Origin: Prorocentrum cordatum
Taxonomy: Eukaryota > Sar > Dinophyceae > Prorocentrales > Prorocentraceae
DNA: 64,000 nucleotides
Direction: 5' to 3'
Assembly (NCBI GenBank): GCA_963575745.1
Contig: CAUYUJ010015301.1
Coordinates: 62,001-126,000, forward strand
Shown here piece by piece: positions 43,347 to 54,463 of this stretch (positions within the stretch are counted from its first letter, which is position 1; each line of letters begins with the position of its first letter). The notes under the pieces are model-generated. The model saw only the letters and a program-made list of their open reading frames with translations, ran no database searches and had not been told where the DNA came from. Position numbers and translations under genes: made by a program.

Positions 43347-45485
43347 ATGGCTCTCGAGGACGACCCGCCAGCCACGCTGCCCATGAACTACCCCGACGAT
43401 GATGACTCCTGGGGCGAGTGGAGCGCGCCGCCGCCACCGGCGACCCCTCAGCCACAGCCGCAGCCAGCGCCTCCGCCTCCGCAGGAACAGCCAGAGCCAG
43501 TGCCAGAGCCACAACCAGAGCAAACGCCTCCGCAGAAACAACAACAGCCACCGCAATCACTGCACGGTCAGCCTGACGGTCAGCTTCAGCCAGCGCCACC
43601 GCATCCGCAGCCTCCGCCACCACAGCCAGCGCATCCGCGCGGTGAGCAGCAGCCACCGCAACCGCCGCCACCGCCTCCGCAGCATCCGCCACCACCATCA
43701 CAGCCAGCACATCTGCCGCCGCGCGGTCAGCTGCGGCCAACGCCTCCGCCGCATCCGCCGCCGCAGCAGCTCGTTCAGCTGCAGCCGAAGCCGCAGCCTC
43801 AGCAGCATCCGCCAATGCGACCACCACCGCAGTCAGCGCCAGCGCCGACGCCAATGCGACCACCGCAGTCAGCGCCAGCGCCGACCTCAGCTTCGCTGCC
43901 CAGAGGGCTAGAGGAGGCGCCGTCATCAGCGCCAATGCCAGCGCCCGATCCGCCGCCACCGGTGCCAGTTGCCCCGCTGCGGAAGCGAGCGATTGGCCAA
44001 GGCGACGCGGTCATCGTCGACGTCGACGGCCCAGCGGCAGCCTCAGCACGTGATGGAGCGAAGACCCACTGTGGTCAGCAGGCGAAGCCAAAGAAGCGTC
44101 CAAAAGTATGCAAGGAGGCGCAGGTTCAAGCCGCAGCCCCAGAGGCATCGGGCGCGGCAGCCTCAGCAGATGCAGCATCTGCAACGGGGGTGGCAGCCTC
44201 AGCATCTGCAGCAGGGGTGGCAGCCTCAGCAGATGCAATGGTGGTGGACACCTCAGCACATCCAGCAGCAGCGGGTGCAGCAACGGGCCTGGTGGCAAAC
44301 CGCGCGTTGCCAGTGATGACCAGAATACTCACGGAGGCCGAATCGGCACTTTGGCAGACCGCCTACTCGCAGGGCTACAAGGCTGGCGTCAATGTTGGCT
44401 ACGAGAACGGGAAGAAGAGGGGCGCTTTCGCTGCTTTCTGGAAGGATAGTTTTTTAACGATCTTGTTCCCATTCTCGTGCTCTCCATCTCTGCTATGTCA
44501 GCCGTGTCCTACTCGTCTGGGAGTGTTGATCTGCTCATTCGTTTCTGGAGTCCTTGTGTCATGATCGCCCCCCCCCCCCCCAGATACCTTTGGAGCTACT
44601 GCCGCTCGTGGCCGCCCTGATGGATATCGGTGAGGATGTCGACGATGATGAGGATATCATTGTTCATCCACCGATATCTTGTCATCATTGCTAGCGTCCG
44701 ATTTTTAACCTATGCGATGCTGCTCCCTTTCTTCTTTGCCTGGAGGGGGAGGGGGAGGAGGAAGAGGAGGATGAGGAGGAGGAGTAGGAAGATGAGGAGG
44801 AGGTGGAGGACGAGGAGGAGGAGGAGGGCCAGGAGGAGGAGGAGGAGGAGGAGGAGGAGCCCCGCAACCCCGCGAGGAGCGGCAGAAGTGGGTGCAGTGG
44901 AAAGCCAATGCCCCTGGGTTGCCGCCCATGGGGATCGAGGCCATGGCGGACCAGATCTCCCAGGAGCTCGGCCCGCCGGGCGCCACCGGCGACGCCAGTG
45001 GCCAGCAGCCGAAGTGGGCGCAGGAGCTCGGTAGGACGATAGCAACGAGGTGGAGGAAATTAGCAATGAGAAGGGAGGATGATATGGAAGGATGAGCAAT
45101 GAGGAGGAATGAAAAAGGAAGGAAGGATGAGAACGAAAGGAAGGTTGAGTCAAAGGACGAATCGCACGATAAGGAACGAAGGAGACATTGTTCTTCTGGG
45201 CGAGGATGAGTTTTTTACAAGCGCACAGAAGTATTGAGGCGAAACATGGGGCGCCTATGGGGTTGGTCATAATTGGATCTTCCTGTTTCTTCTGCTTGTC
45301 GCTCTTTGCATTCTGCCTTTCTGGGCTGCCTCCGAGAGGACAGCAAGACGAACGAGGGCAACCTGGGCGGAACGGCGGCGGCGGCGTCCTCTTCTGGCAA
45401 CGCGGCTTGGCAGCTGCCCCAGTCCAGTCCCAGCAGCGGTCGCGGTGACGCGGCGTCGGCCGCGGGCGTGGAGCCGTTCCTTTAG
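43347..45485 (+). CDS. Pro/Gln-rich nuclear-type protein, about four exons
   Basis: A clean gene model. The ATG at 43347 follows an AG at 43336-43337 and begins MALEDD, then YPDDDDSWGEWSAPPPP; an acidic Trp-containing start followed by Pro-rich sequence is familiar in dinoflagellate proteins. Residues about 30-200 are Pro/Gln-rich (PQPQPQPAPPPP and so on). A basic KPKKRPK nuclear-localisation-like motif, an Ala/Ser-rich stretch and a folded end (ILTEAESALWQTAYSQGYKA) follow to about 44423. Exon 2 is 44583-44627 (IPLELLPLVAALMDIG), between a CCCAG acceptor and GGTGAGG donor. Exon 3 is about 44873-45028 (WKANAPGLPPMGIEAMADQI), donor GTAGGA. Exon 4 is 45344-45485 (TNEGNLGGTAAAASS), ending GVEPFL and TAG. 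Function unknown; a disordered scaffold or RNA/DNA-associated protein is a guess. The (GGA)n intron lies at 44750-44860. Confidence 0.65.
44745..44862. repeat. (GGA)n microsatellite in an intron
   Basis: GGA/GAG repeat with interruptions running up to exon 3 of the Pro/Gln-rich gene. The exon edge is hard to place because the repeat is open in all frames. Confidence 0.9.
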
Positions 45486-46336
45486 AGGAACTCTCGTTGT
45501 GGCTGGCCTTTTTTTTCCAATGGCCCACAGGGCCGCGTTGCTTGCGTCTCGCTTGAAACCGTAGAGGAGAACGAGGAGGAGGGGAAGGGGATAGGATGGG
45601 GTGGAGGATGAGAAGGAAGGGCTTTCTGCAGTTTGGGGGAACTTCTGAGGACGGGAAGAAGAGTAAGAGTTCAACCTGGTGAACTTCACCAGCTTGGGGG
45701 AACGATCAGTGATTCGGGAAAGCGCCAACTCGTTGCCTGTTGGCCTCGATGCTGCCCTTCTGCTCTTCTCCCTCGGCACAGCGTGAAGCAATCTAGTAGT
45801 AGAAGTAGTAGTGGCTCGCGCGTGCCGACGCGCAGCAGAATGTAGACTGCCGCGCCACGGTGAATTGTTGCACAGAGCTGGCAAAGCGAACTTTGATATC
45901 GCCACTGCCTCAAACAAGCGTTCTCTAGCTTTGCGTTTCATCTCATTGTGAAGCATCGCTTCTGTTCGCTTCATCCTACGCGTCCGCCAATGCCAGAGGT
46001 CAGGGGCCGCGTTATGATTCTACCATTGCCCAGCCCCCTGTCTGGTTGATAAGGGTGCCAGTGCAAAGTTCTTGTTCAATGCGACATTCGTTGCGTAACG
46101 CCCGCCTCTTGTCTTCGCCACGCTGTGCGTCATGGCTCGTTGTTGCGCGCGGGGGCGCAATGTGAGATGCGTGCTTGACTTTGCGCGATTGGCTGAAGTG
46201 GAGGTGATGGCTGAAGCGAAGGAGAAGGAGGAGAGGTAGGAGGGGGAGGAGGAGGAGTCGGGGGAGGAGGAGGAGGAGGGAGCGCTTGAAGTAGGAGAGG
46301 AGGACGGAACTTGGAGCGAGTCGAACGAGAGTGGCG

Positions 46337-46379
<43 letters not shown>

Positions 46380-46480
46380 CTAAAACAGCGAGAGAGAGAG
46401 AGAGAGAGAGAGCGCGCGAGAGAGAGAGAGAGAGAGAGAGAGAGACGGAGAGACGATGCGGGGCTTGGGAGGCTGGCCCC
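45486..46480. repeat. Intergenic region with (GA)n
   Basis: No supported gene. (GGA/GA)-rich from 46200, with (GA)n at about 46338-46380 and 46389-46445, lying just upstream of the first exon of the next gene. Confidence 0.7.
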
Positions 46481-48667
46481 CACAACCTGACGACTCGCAA
46501 AGTGTTGGATCTGGTCGTTACCAAGTTGTATGCGATCTCGGGCATGACGGAAGACGCTAGCTTCGCCCAGTTTTGCTTAGACCACGAGAACATTAAGAAA
46601 GAGTGCCTCTCTGCCAACACTGTTGAGTCTCTGAGATCGGTGGGGGTTGGGCCGCTTATGTATTTTTATGCAATGTGTTTGCGCATGCGTTTGTCAATGT
46701 CCTGCGCGGCTGCTATTGCATGTGCAGGTTTTCTAGCTTCGCACCCCCCTAGCAGTGCAGGGGTCATAACGTTGACCCTTCCGCCGTCGCCGGCGTGCCC
46801 CCCTACCTGGGCCGTCTTCTTCTATCGCTCTTTCTCTCTTCTTTTGTCTCGCTCTCTGTCTTATTCATCTTTCATTCAGCCTCTCTCGGTTATGCTTGTG
46901 ATTGTCATTGTTGCATTCACGCGCTCTTGCATTTGTTGATATTATTATTTTGCCGATGGGGTGGTGTGGTGGTTGGCGGGACATGCGCCATCTGACGTCC
47001 AAAGGGGGTTGGGAGGTTACCACCAAGTGGGGTTTGAAAACGAAGGTGGCGGATAATGCGGTTCTCTTCACGAAGGGCAGTGAGACCAAACAGAAGATCA
47101 TGGCAGAGTGGGCTGCGCGGCACCAGAACCATTTGAACACCAAGATGAAGGCCGACGCACCCTTGGACGCTGTTTTCGCTGAGCTTGCGGACGAGTTCCC
47201 GAAGCCGGTGGCGGGTGGAAACTCACATGGTTGTTTCGAATTGTTACTGCGTGTTCAGTGTTCTATCGTTTCTCCTTCCTCCGATCGCACTTGCCTACGT
47301 TCCTTGAGTCTCGTTGCGGTCGCATCCGTTGTCACTCCCCCATCGTCATGCCCCCCCCAAATCTCCCTCGGTTTCGTTGCTTTCTTTTGCAATGCGCATG
47401 AGCCCAGGCATCCTCGAAGAGCATCGTGGCGTCGAACGGAAATGGCGTCAGCCAGGAGAATAAGTTCGAGCCCGTGCTTCTCTCCGAGTGGTGGCAGAAG
47501 AACGTGGAAGCCGAGCAGGCGACAAGCGAAGACAACGGCTCGCGACCCAGAATCGCCCAGTACATCAAGAACCAGCTCCAGGCGGCCCTGCAGAGCAAGA
47601 TACAAGGACCTGTGCTTCTGAATTGTTGCTATGTTAGTTCATTCCTCTGCTCCCGCTCCTGCATCCCCCCCCCTCCTTCTCATCACTCCTCTCCTCCCCC
47701 AGGAGGAGGAGAAGGTGGGCAGGGGGGGGGCTGCAGCGGCAGCAGCAGGATAAATGCAAGGGGGTGAGAGGGGGACAGAGGAGGTGGAGGGCAGACAGGA
47801 GGGAGCGGGGCCAGGCCGCCTGCGCGTCCGAACACGCGCCCTGGCACTCCTCGACCTCCACCAGCGCCGGCACCTGCGCCCGCAGGGAGGATCAGGGCGA
47901 GAGGGAGGACAATATTGATGTGGACATGGAGGACAAGACCCAGGAGGAGGAGGAAGGATGGCGAGGAAGGATGAGGATGAGGAGAACGAGGAGAATGATG
48001 AGGATGATGAGAAGGCGAAGAACGATCCAGAGAGCGAAATCGGAAAGGAATAATGATGTGCCGAGCGTTTTTTCGCCCTTCCCCACCCTCCCCATCCCCA
48101 GAAACGTTCACGACGTCGATGGGGGCCATCTTGATTCAAAAATCCAACATGTTCGTCAAGATCGAGAAGACCGACAAGGGTGAGATCAAGAGCCAGAAGT
48201 TGGAGAGGCGTCGGATTCCACGGGGGCAGCATTGGGGATCTATCTTATCAATGCCTTGTACTTTTGATTGCAATCATTTCTTGTTCTTAAGCGTTCCGTT
48301 TCTTGTGCGTGCCATGTATGTTTGGTGTCATGCTATCGTCGTCGCCGCCCGACGTTGTCAGCGTCCCTTCAGTCAGCCTCGCCAGGTTTCGGCTAGGCCA
48401 TCGTTCATCTGCACGTGCCGTTTAGTATTGTGTGTTTTCAAGTGATGGTTTGCCGATGGTACGCATTCAACGTACGCCGTCTCTTTCGCATGTATTTGGG
48501 AATGAGTTGGCATGGAATGTGTGCAACATGCGAGGCATTGCGTGGACGGCGGAACGTGGCCGACCCTCCCGTTCAACGGGCGCGTCGTCGACGATGCGGT
48601 GGCCGCGCACATGAACAAGAGCTTGCTCCTGCCATTGTCGCCGGCGGAGGCTCGCGGAGCAGTGTAG
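46480..48667 (+). CDS. Multi-exon gene of unknown function, five or six exons
   Basis: Coding segments: about 46480-46638 (VLDLVVTKLYAISGMTED, CLDHENIKKECLSANTVES), about 47005-47208 (WGLKTKVADNAVLFTKG, MKADAPLDAVFAELADEF), 47407 to about 47606 (PVLLSEWWQKNVEAEQ, IAQYIKNQLQAALQSKIQ; the following GACCTG suggests a GA donor), possibly about 47884-47950 (acidic, GEREDNIDVDMEDK), 48103-48178 (AILIQKSNMFVKIEKTDK, between CCCCAG and a GGTGAGA donor) and 48535-48667 (GGTWPTLPFNGRVVDDAVAA, LLLPLSPAEARGAV, then TAG). The terminal stop is clear. Start not determined. No family recognised; the product looks helical and mildly basic. Confidence 0.55.
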
Positions 48668-48741
48668 TAGCAGTCGTAGTAGACAGACGCAGTAGCTGTA
48701 GTAGCAGTCGTTGCTGATGCACCAGTAGTAGTAGTATCAGC

Positions 48742-48799
<58 letters not shown>

Positions 48800-48831
48800 C
48801 AGTAGTACAGTAGTAGTAGTAGTAGTAATAA

Positions 48832-48906
<75 letters not shown>

Positions 48907-48920
48907 GAGTAGGAGTAGGA
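48660..48920. repeat. (TAG)n microsatellite starting at the gene's stop codon
   Basis: Interrupted TAG/GTA repeats begin at 48665 with the presumed stop codon itself and become nearly pure from about 48740 to 48905. An adjoining AGGAGT stretch passes into (GGA)n at about 48935-49000. Confidence 0.95.
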
Positions 48921-49185
48921 GTAGGAGTATAGGAGGATGAGGAGGAGAAGGAGGAGGAGGAGAAGGAGGAGGAGGAGGAGGAGGAGGAAGGAGAGGCGGG
49001 GAGGAGGTGACGGGACGCACCATTGGTTCTCTCGAGAAGCCCGAGAGGCAAAATACCGTCATCCTTTCACGAATTGAATGAACTTGTTCTTGCACTGGAC
49101 TCATTCTTGAATTCTCATGTTCTCGTTGCTCTCTTTATCCCGCTGCCTCCTCTCCGCTCCACTCTGCAAAATTCCGCACTATCAG

Positions 49186-51857
49186 GGTTCTACCGCTCAG
49201 GAGAAGGCCATTTCCGAGATGCTGCCGACGTTCTAGTCTGCGGCTTTGCCATTCCGCCAGCGCGATCGAGTCGATCGATCGGTCGCCGTAGTCGTCGTAG
49301 GTTTGATGTCGTGATGTGTCTCTGGAGGGCGCGGCTCCATCCGCGTCTCCATGGATCATTCCACCCGCCGCTTCTCACCGACGACGCTTCCTCTCTCTCT
49401 CTCTCTCCCGCCCATTCCTTCTCCTCCTCCCACCATCCTATCATCCTCTCTTCATCTGTCCCTCCAGCCACCTCCCTCCTCCCTCCTCCCACGTCGCTCG
49501 TGCTGAGCGGGGCTCTCCGAGTAGGGGGGGCATCGTCGGATCTTGACGGGTCCCAGGTATCGAACGCAGGGCGCAGCAATTGCTGCTTGGCGTGGCTCAT
49601 CGGCACCAAGAAAGTTTTCGAGAACCAGGACGAGGCGAGCGGGGGGGCGCGCGCGTTGTTCTCAGAGGAGCCCAGGAGGAAGAGGCGTGGAGAGGATGAG
49701 GGTGGGGGAAGGGAACCACAGGGTAGGTAGGGCAGGGCAGCGCAGTGCAGGGAAGGGCAAGGCAGGGTAGGTAGGTAGGAGGTAGGGAGAGGTAGGGTAG
49801 GACAGGGTAGGATAGGGTACGGTAGGGCGTGCTTTCGTTGGTAAGGTAGGGCATGACTTAGGATGGTGAGTCTGGTAAGTAAGTAGGCCAGTGTTGGGTT
49901 TGGGGCGGGCGGGCAGGTGGATGCGGTTGACGCCAGTGCGGGAGCACGTCGGGGGCATCGTCGATCGCCAATTGTCGCCGTTGCCGCGCCGCCCGCAGGC
50001 CGCCGACGACACGGAGAGCCACGTCAGCGGCCCGAGCGGCTGCGGGGGCCCGCCCTCCAAGAAGCGCAAGAAGAGCAGGAAGCAGGAGGAGGTGGAGGCG
50101 CAGAAGGATTATGGGCACGTTTCCCCCACCACGAGTTACAAGCCGCTCCTCCTTCTCCTCCTCCTACTCCTCCTCCACCTCCTCCTCCTCCTCCTCCTCC
50201 CCTTCTCATCCACGGACTCCTCTGACCTTCTCATCCTGGTCCTCCTCCTCCTCCTCCTCCGACTCCTCCTCCTCCTCCTCCTCGCCTTCACATCCTACTC
50301 CTCCCTCTTCTCCCCCCCCCTCCCTCTCCCCCCTCTAGTGCCCATCAAAAGGAGACGCACGAGATCATCTACACCGTGATCGAGGTCAACGCTGGCATCG
50401 GGAACGACTGCAAGACGTAAGGGGGGGGGGGGGGCGAGTATGGGGGTTGTTGCAATGATAATGGTGCCTTCCTTCTCATTGCCTCTGCCTTCTGCTGGTC
50501 CGATTTGCATGCCTGATTCCACCCGCGCACTGAGCTTTTACTGCGTTGCTCACATGGTCCTTACCTCCACCACTTCATACTTCCATATCTGACATATCTG
50601 ATCTAGTGGCTTGCTCCATTTTTCACTGCCCGTTGCTACGGTCATTTATTTGCTCAGTTACGTGCTAGCTTCATTGCTCGTAGCCCCTTCCCTTCTACTA
50701 CTCCATTCGCTCACTCACTCTCCAATCCGTTGCGCTGCTCAATGCACTCGGGCGGGAGGTACCGTTACCAGGTGCCCAGCTTGACGGAGGTCGAGGAGCA
50801 CAAGTCGGTGTTCCACGCGGACCAGCCCGACTTGTGGCGCCGCAGGACGTGGTTCGACGATTGGAAGTTCGCGAAGGCGAAGAAGGAGAGGCCCGCCCGC
50901 CCGCGCGCCTCCTTCACTTCTGATCCTCTCCTCGTTCTCACTCACCACCCTCCACCCCATAGGACTTGGAGCGAGGGGGAGGGGGAGGAGCAAGTCGGAG
51001 GAGGGGGAACTGAGTTGGAAAGTAAGGGAGGCCTGACAGCTGGAGGGGGCGAAGGGCGAAGGACCCAGGACGGGAAGAAGGTGGAGGAGGGACGAGGAGG
51101 CCCAGGCGGGATGAAGGCGGCACGGGTGACGGCCCGACGGCGGCGTCAACGACGTCGACGCCGGCGACGGTTGTCCTAGCTCATCCTTGGCTCATCTTCC
51201 TCGCGCCCTTACCCCCCCTCCTTCTTCATCCTCCTTTTCTTGCTCCGCCTCATCCTCCTGCTCGTTCTCCCTATCCTCCACCTTAGCTCCACCTTCTCCT
51301 CCTCCACCTTCACATTCTTGTTCTTATCCTTCTCCACGTATTCCTCCTCTTGACTTCCTCCTCTTCTCCTCCCTGTCCGCCTCCTCTTGACTTCATCCTA
51401 TCCTCCGCCTCCTCCTCTTCCTCCTCCTCCTCCTCCTCCTCCTTGTCCTTCTCCTCCTCCTCCTCCTTGTCCTTCTCCTCCTCCCCCTCTTCTTCTCCTC
51501 CTCTCCCCCTCCCCCCCCACCTTCTCCTACTCCTGCCTCCTCTTGCCCCTCCTCCTCCTATCTTCTAACCGTCCACAGGACCCCTATCCACCTCCTGCTC
51601 CGATTCGTTCCTCCTCCTCCATTTCCGACTCCATGTCCTCCTCTCGTTCTCCGAGTCGTCATCGTTCTCATGCTGCCCACGCGCCGCCTCCTGCCCCTCC
51701 TCCGTGCCCCCCTTCTTCCTCCTCCGTCTCTTCCTCCTGCGTCGCGCCCCGCCCCCGCCAGGTCGCCGGCGGCGTCGTTCATTCACAAGTGAATGCCGCC
51801 AAGCGGCCACGGCGCGCGCGGACTCGCGGACTCCGCAAGGGAAGCGAGATGGAATGA
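49186..51857 (+). CDS. Multi-exon gene of unknown function with basic nuclear-type segments
   Basis: Segments: possibly 49186-49234 (STAQEKAISEMLPTF then TAG, perhaps the 3' end of a different transcript), about 49557-49690 (LAWLIGTKKVFENQDEASGG, low certainty), 49917 or 49999 to about 50115 (AADDTESHVSGPSGCGG, then SKKRKKSRKQEE), 50339-50416 (KETHEIIYTVIEVNAGIGND; between a CCTCTAG acceptor and canonical GTAAGG donor), about 50755-50890 (VPSLTEVEEHKSVFHADQP, RRRTWFDDWKFAKAKK) and 51762-51857 after CCGCCAG (QVNAAKRPRRARTRGLRKG, then TGA). Two basic clusters look like nuclear localisation signals or nucleic-acid contacts. No domain recognised. Confidence 0.5.
50150..50300. repeat. (TCC)n microsatellite in an intron
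   Basis: TCC/CTC tract leading into the pyrimidine-rich acceptor at 50338. Confidence 0.9.
51200..51570. repeat. (TCC)n-rich intron
   Basis: Long interrupted TCC/TTC tract on the + strand before the last exon of the gene at 51762. Confidence 0.85.
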
Positions 51858-51882
51858 GAGAGGAGAGAGGGAGAGAGAGCGT

Positions 51883-51913
<31 letters not shown>

Positions 51914-51980
51914 CGCAGGAGTAGAAGAGGGACGCGTAGAAGCAGATGAGGGGAGGTGCGGGAGGATGACATGGGAAAAT

Positions 51981-52031
<51 letters not shown>

Positions 52032-53107
52032 TACGACGCGGTGGAGAGAGAAGGAGAGGAGGAGGTGGACATCAGGAAGATGATGAGGATGAAAATCAAT
52101 AGGAGGAGGATCAGGTGGAGAGGGGATGGAACGAGGGGCGAAACAATTCAGGAGCTGTGATCAGTGAGGAATGGATGAGGGTCGCAACACATGACATTCC
52201 TCCTCCTCTTCCTCTGTGCGCGTGCCGAGGCCTTCGAAGAAGGCGTTAGTTTACCTTTCGCCCAAATTTTGTCGCTGTGGGCGTGTGCGAGAGTCTCCCC
52301 CGCATCCATCCTGTTTGCACGCTCACCCATCTGTCTTGCCTTGACGTTACTCCTTCGTCCTCCTCTTCTTCATCAGTGTGATCGCCAGTCCCCACCTAAT
52401 CCTTATTATTTTGACGCCACCGGTGCATCTCTCTAGTCTGCCATGCTGACTCACTGTGCAACGTTGCGTTCCCCTCCCCCACTGCAAGTCCCCCTCCCCC
52501 TCCCCCTTGCCATCGTCGTCGTCGTCATTGTCCTCCCTCACCCTTCCTCCTCTGAATGTTCCTACTCATGCGTTGTCTTCTCTTGCTCTGATGCCTTTGA
52601 CAGTATGCCGCTTGTATTGCGTCAGTGAATGTATCTGTGGCGCGCGTCGCCTGCTTGAAAAATGGTTCTGCTTCGAGCCTGCCTTGCAATGGGGAAAGGA
52701 AGGGCAGAGAGGGAATAGAGAGGTGGAGGGGCAGGGGCGCGCCTAAGGAAAACTGGGCTGAAGGGCGCAAGCCGATTGCACCAGCACATGGGAGAGAAGA
52801 TAAAACAGAGTATGGGTGTGCAGCAACGCAGAGTAACTATGTAACTGAATTGTTTTCGATTATATTCTCAGATACGAGATCATTTTTTTTTGGGTTTCAA
52901 GGGCGTCAGAATCAAGTAAAACCATGTGTTCGAGGTGGTTGTTGGAAGGACTTTTGATCATGCCGAACCATCTCAGTATGACCTACCCATATGTCATTGT
53001 TAGTTCCCCTGGCCATGGAGATGCTCGGAGGACGCCAACTGCACTCCCTGACGCCGATCTTGGTCAGGCCGACCCGTGCCGGGCCCAAGATTCAAATTGG
53101 CTTGGCC
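51858..53107. repeat. Intergenic region with (GA)n tracts
   Basis: (GA)n at about 51868-51908 and 51983-52027. An ATG-started frame at 52191-52436 encodes a hydrophobic, Leu-rich peptide (MTFLLLFLCARAEAFEEG) that could be a signal-like exon, but nothing supports it further. The rest is unassigned. Confidence 0.4.
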
Positions 53108-53286
53108 AGGATCTGTGCAGGCGTGCAGTTGACGCTCTCTGTCTTTAGCGTCGACTAGCGTCGATCAGCGCCTGGGAGTCGATGAGTCGATGAGATGGCG
53201 CCGAGTTAGCGTCGGCCAGCGTCGATTCGCGTTGATTTAGCGTCGATGAGCGTGGATGCAGCGTCGACTGAGGATCTGTGCAGGCG
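53108..53286. mobile_element. TAGCGTCGAT-rich element, copy 3, between 16-bp direct repeats
   Basis: AGGATCTGTGCAGGCG occurs at 53108-53123 and again at 53271-53286. Between them lie multiple (T)TAGCGTCGA(T/C) words and the GAGTCGATGAGATGGCGCCGA block that is also present at 19245-19275. The direct repeats look like a target-site duplication, so the repeat-rich segment probably inserted as a unit. Confidence 0.65.
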
Positions 53287-53513
53287 GTCGTGCAGCAATG
53301 GAGCTCGACAATATTCTGCGGCCTGCGGAGGAGTGGCCCGCACTCCTCGTGCCCCCCGCCGAGCCCAGGGCCCATTTTCCTTCCGATAGATGCTGCTTCG
53401 AGGCCAGCTCGGGTCGTCTCCATCCGATTTTGTCCCGATGTTGTCCGACCTTCTTCTGAGCAGACTCACAAGAGGCGCGGTCGTGCTCGCCCACGGAGGC
53501 GATGGGCCTGATT

Positions 53514-54054
53514 CGGGCCGGACGAAAGGGGGGGATTGGGAAGGGGGGGGGGGGCGAAATCTGCTGCATGCAGCTGGTTTCGGCCCCGCCGCCGGGCCCA
53601 TTCCTCGATTCCAATCCGCCTCCGGCGCCGGAAGGCGCCGGGAAAATCAGCTACGTGAGTTGATTCTCACCCCCCCCCTTTGCTGATCGGCGCTGGACCC
53701 CCCTCCCTGGCGCCCTCCGCGCGCCAGGGAGGGAGGGGGGTCCAGCGCCGATCCGAGAACTCCGCGCGGACCTCCGAGTTTTTACGTTTATGTCACTTGC
53801 TGGTCCCCTAGAGGAGGAGGAGGAAGGCAGAGAGGAGGAAGGTCCATTGAGGGGGCCCCGGCCATGGGGGGGGGGCCCGACCCCTTCGGGCCGGACGAAA
53901 GGGGGGCACTGGGAAAGGGGGGGGTACGAAATTTGCTGCATGCAGCTGGTATCGGCCTCGCCGAGGGGCACATTCCTCGATACGTAGCTCCATCCGGCGC
54001 CGGGAGGCGCCGGGAAAATCAGCTACGTGAGCTGATTCTCAAACCCCCCCTTTG
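53514..54054 (+). repeat. Duplicated 168-bp block upstream of the LINE ORFs
   Basis: Both copies contain GGGCCGGACGAAAGGGGGG, CTGCTGCATGCAGCTGGT, CATTCCTCGAT, GGCGCCGGGAAAATCAGC and ACGTGAG(T/C)TGATTCTCA and end in a C run followed by TTTGC. They start 373 bp apart. Position and repetition resemble tandem 5' UTR monomers of some LINEs, which carry promoter activity. That role here is inference. Confidence 0.8.
53685..53753. repeat. Long hairpin between the two 5' blocks
   Basis: GATCGGCGCTGGACCCCCC-TCCCTGGCGC pairs with GCGCCAGGGA-GGGAGGGGGGTCCAGCGCCGATC across a loop of about six bases. Arms are about 30 bp, nearly perfect apart from a few extra bases on the right. Confidence 0.85.
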
Positions 54055-54463
54055 CCATCCCATCCTTTCGCCCGACCCGGCCCCTGCCCCCCGAGGGCGC
54101 CTCTCGCCACGGGCCCGTGGCCACGGGGCTCTCGACGGGCCACGGGGCCCCGAGCACGGGGAGTCCCCGGAGGCCGAGTCGTCGAGGAGCGGCGCCCCTA
54201 GGCCGAAAGCACCGGGGGAGCGCTCTCCGACGCTGCGGGCAGGAGGATTCGGGACGCTCCTCATCCTTCACCTCCTCCTCCTCCTCCTCCTTAGCCGTTC
54301 TGGCCCAGAGATTTCTGGGCTTGCGAGAGCAGTCTTCAGAGCGGCAGTCGCTCTCGCGAGTCATTGTGGCTTGTCTCCTTTCAGTTCGAGGGATCTCAAC
54401 CCTCACGCTTTCAGTGAGCTCCTGTGGGAGCAACTTTGCGTCTCAGGCGGAGGCAGCCCTCCC

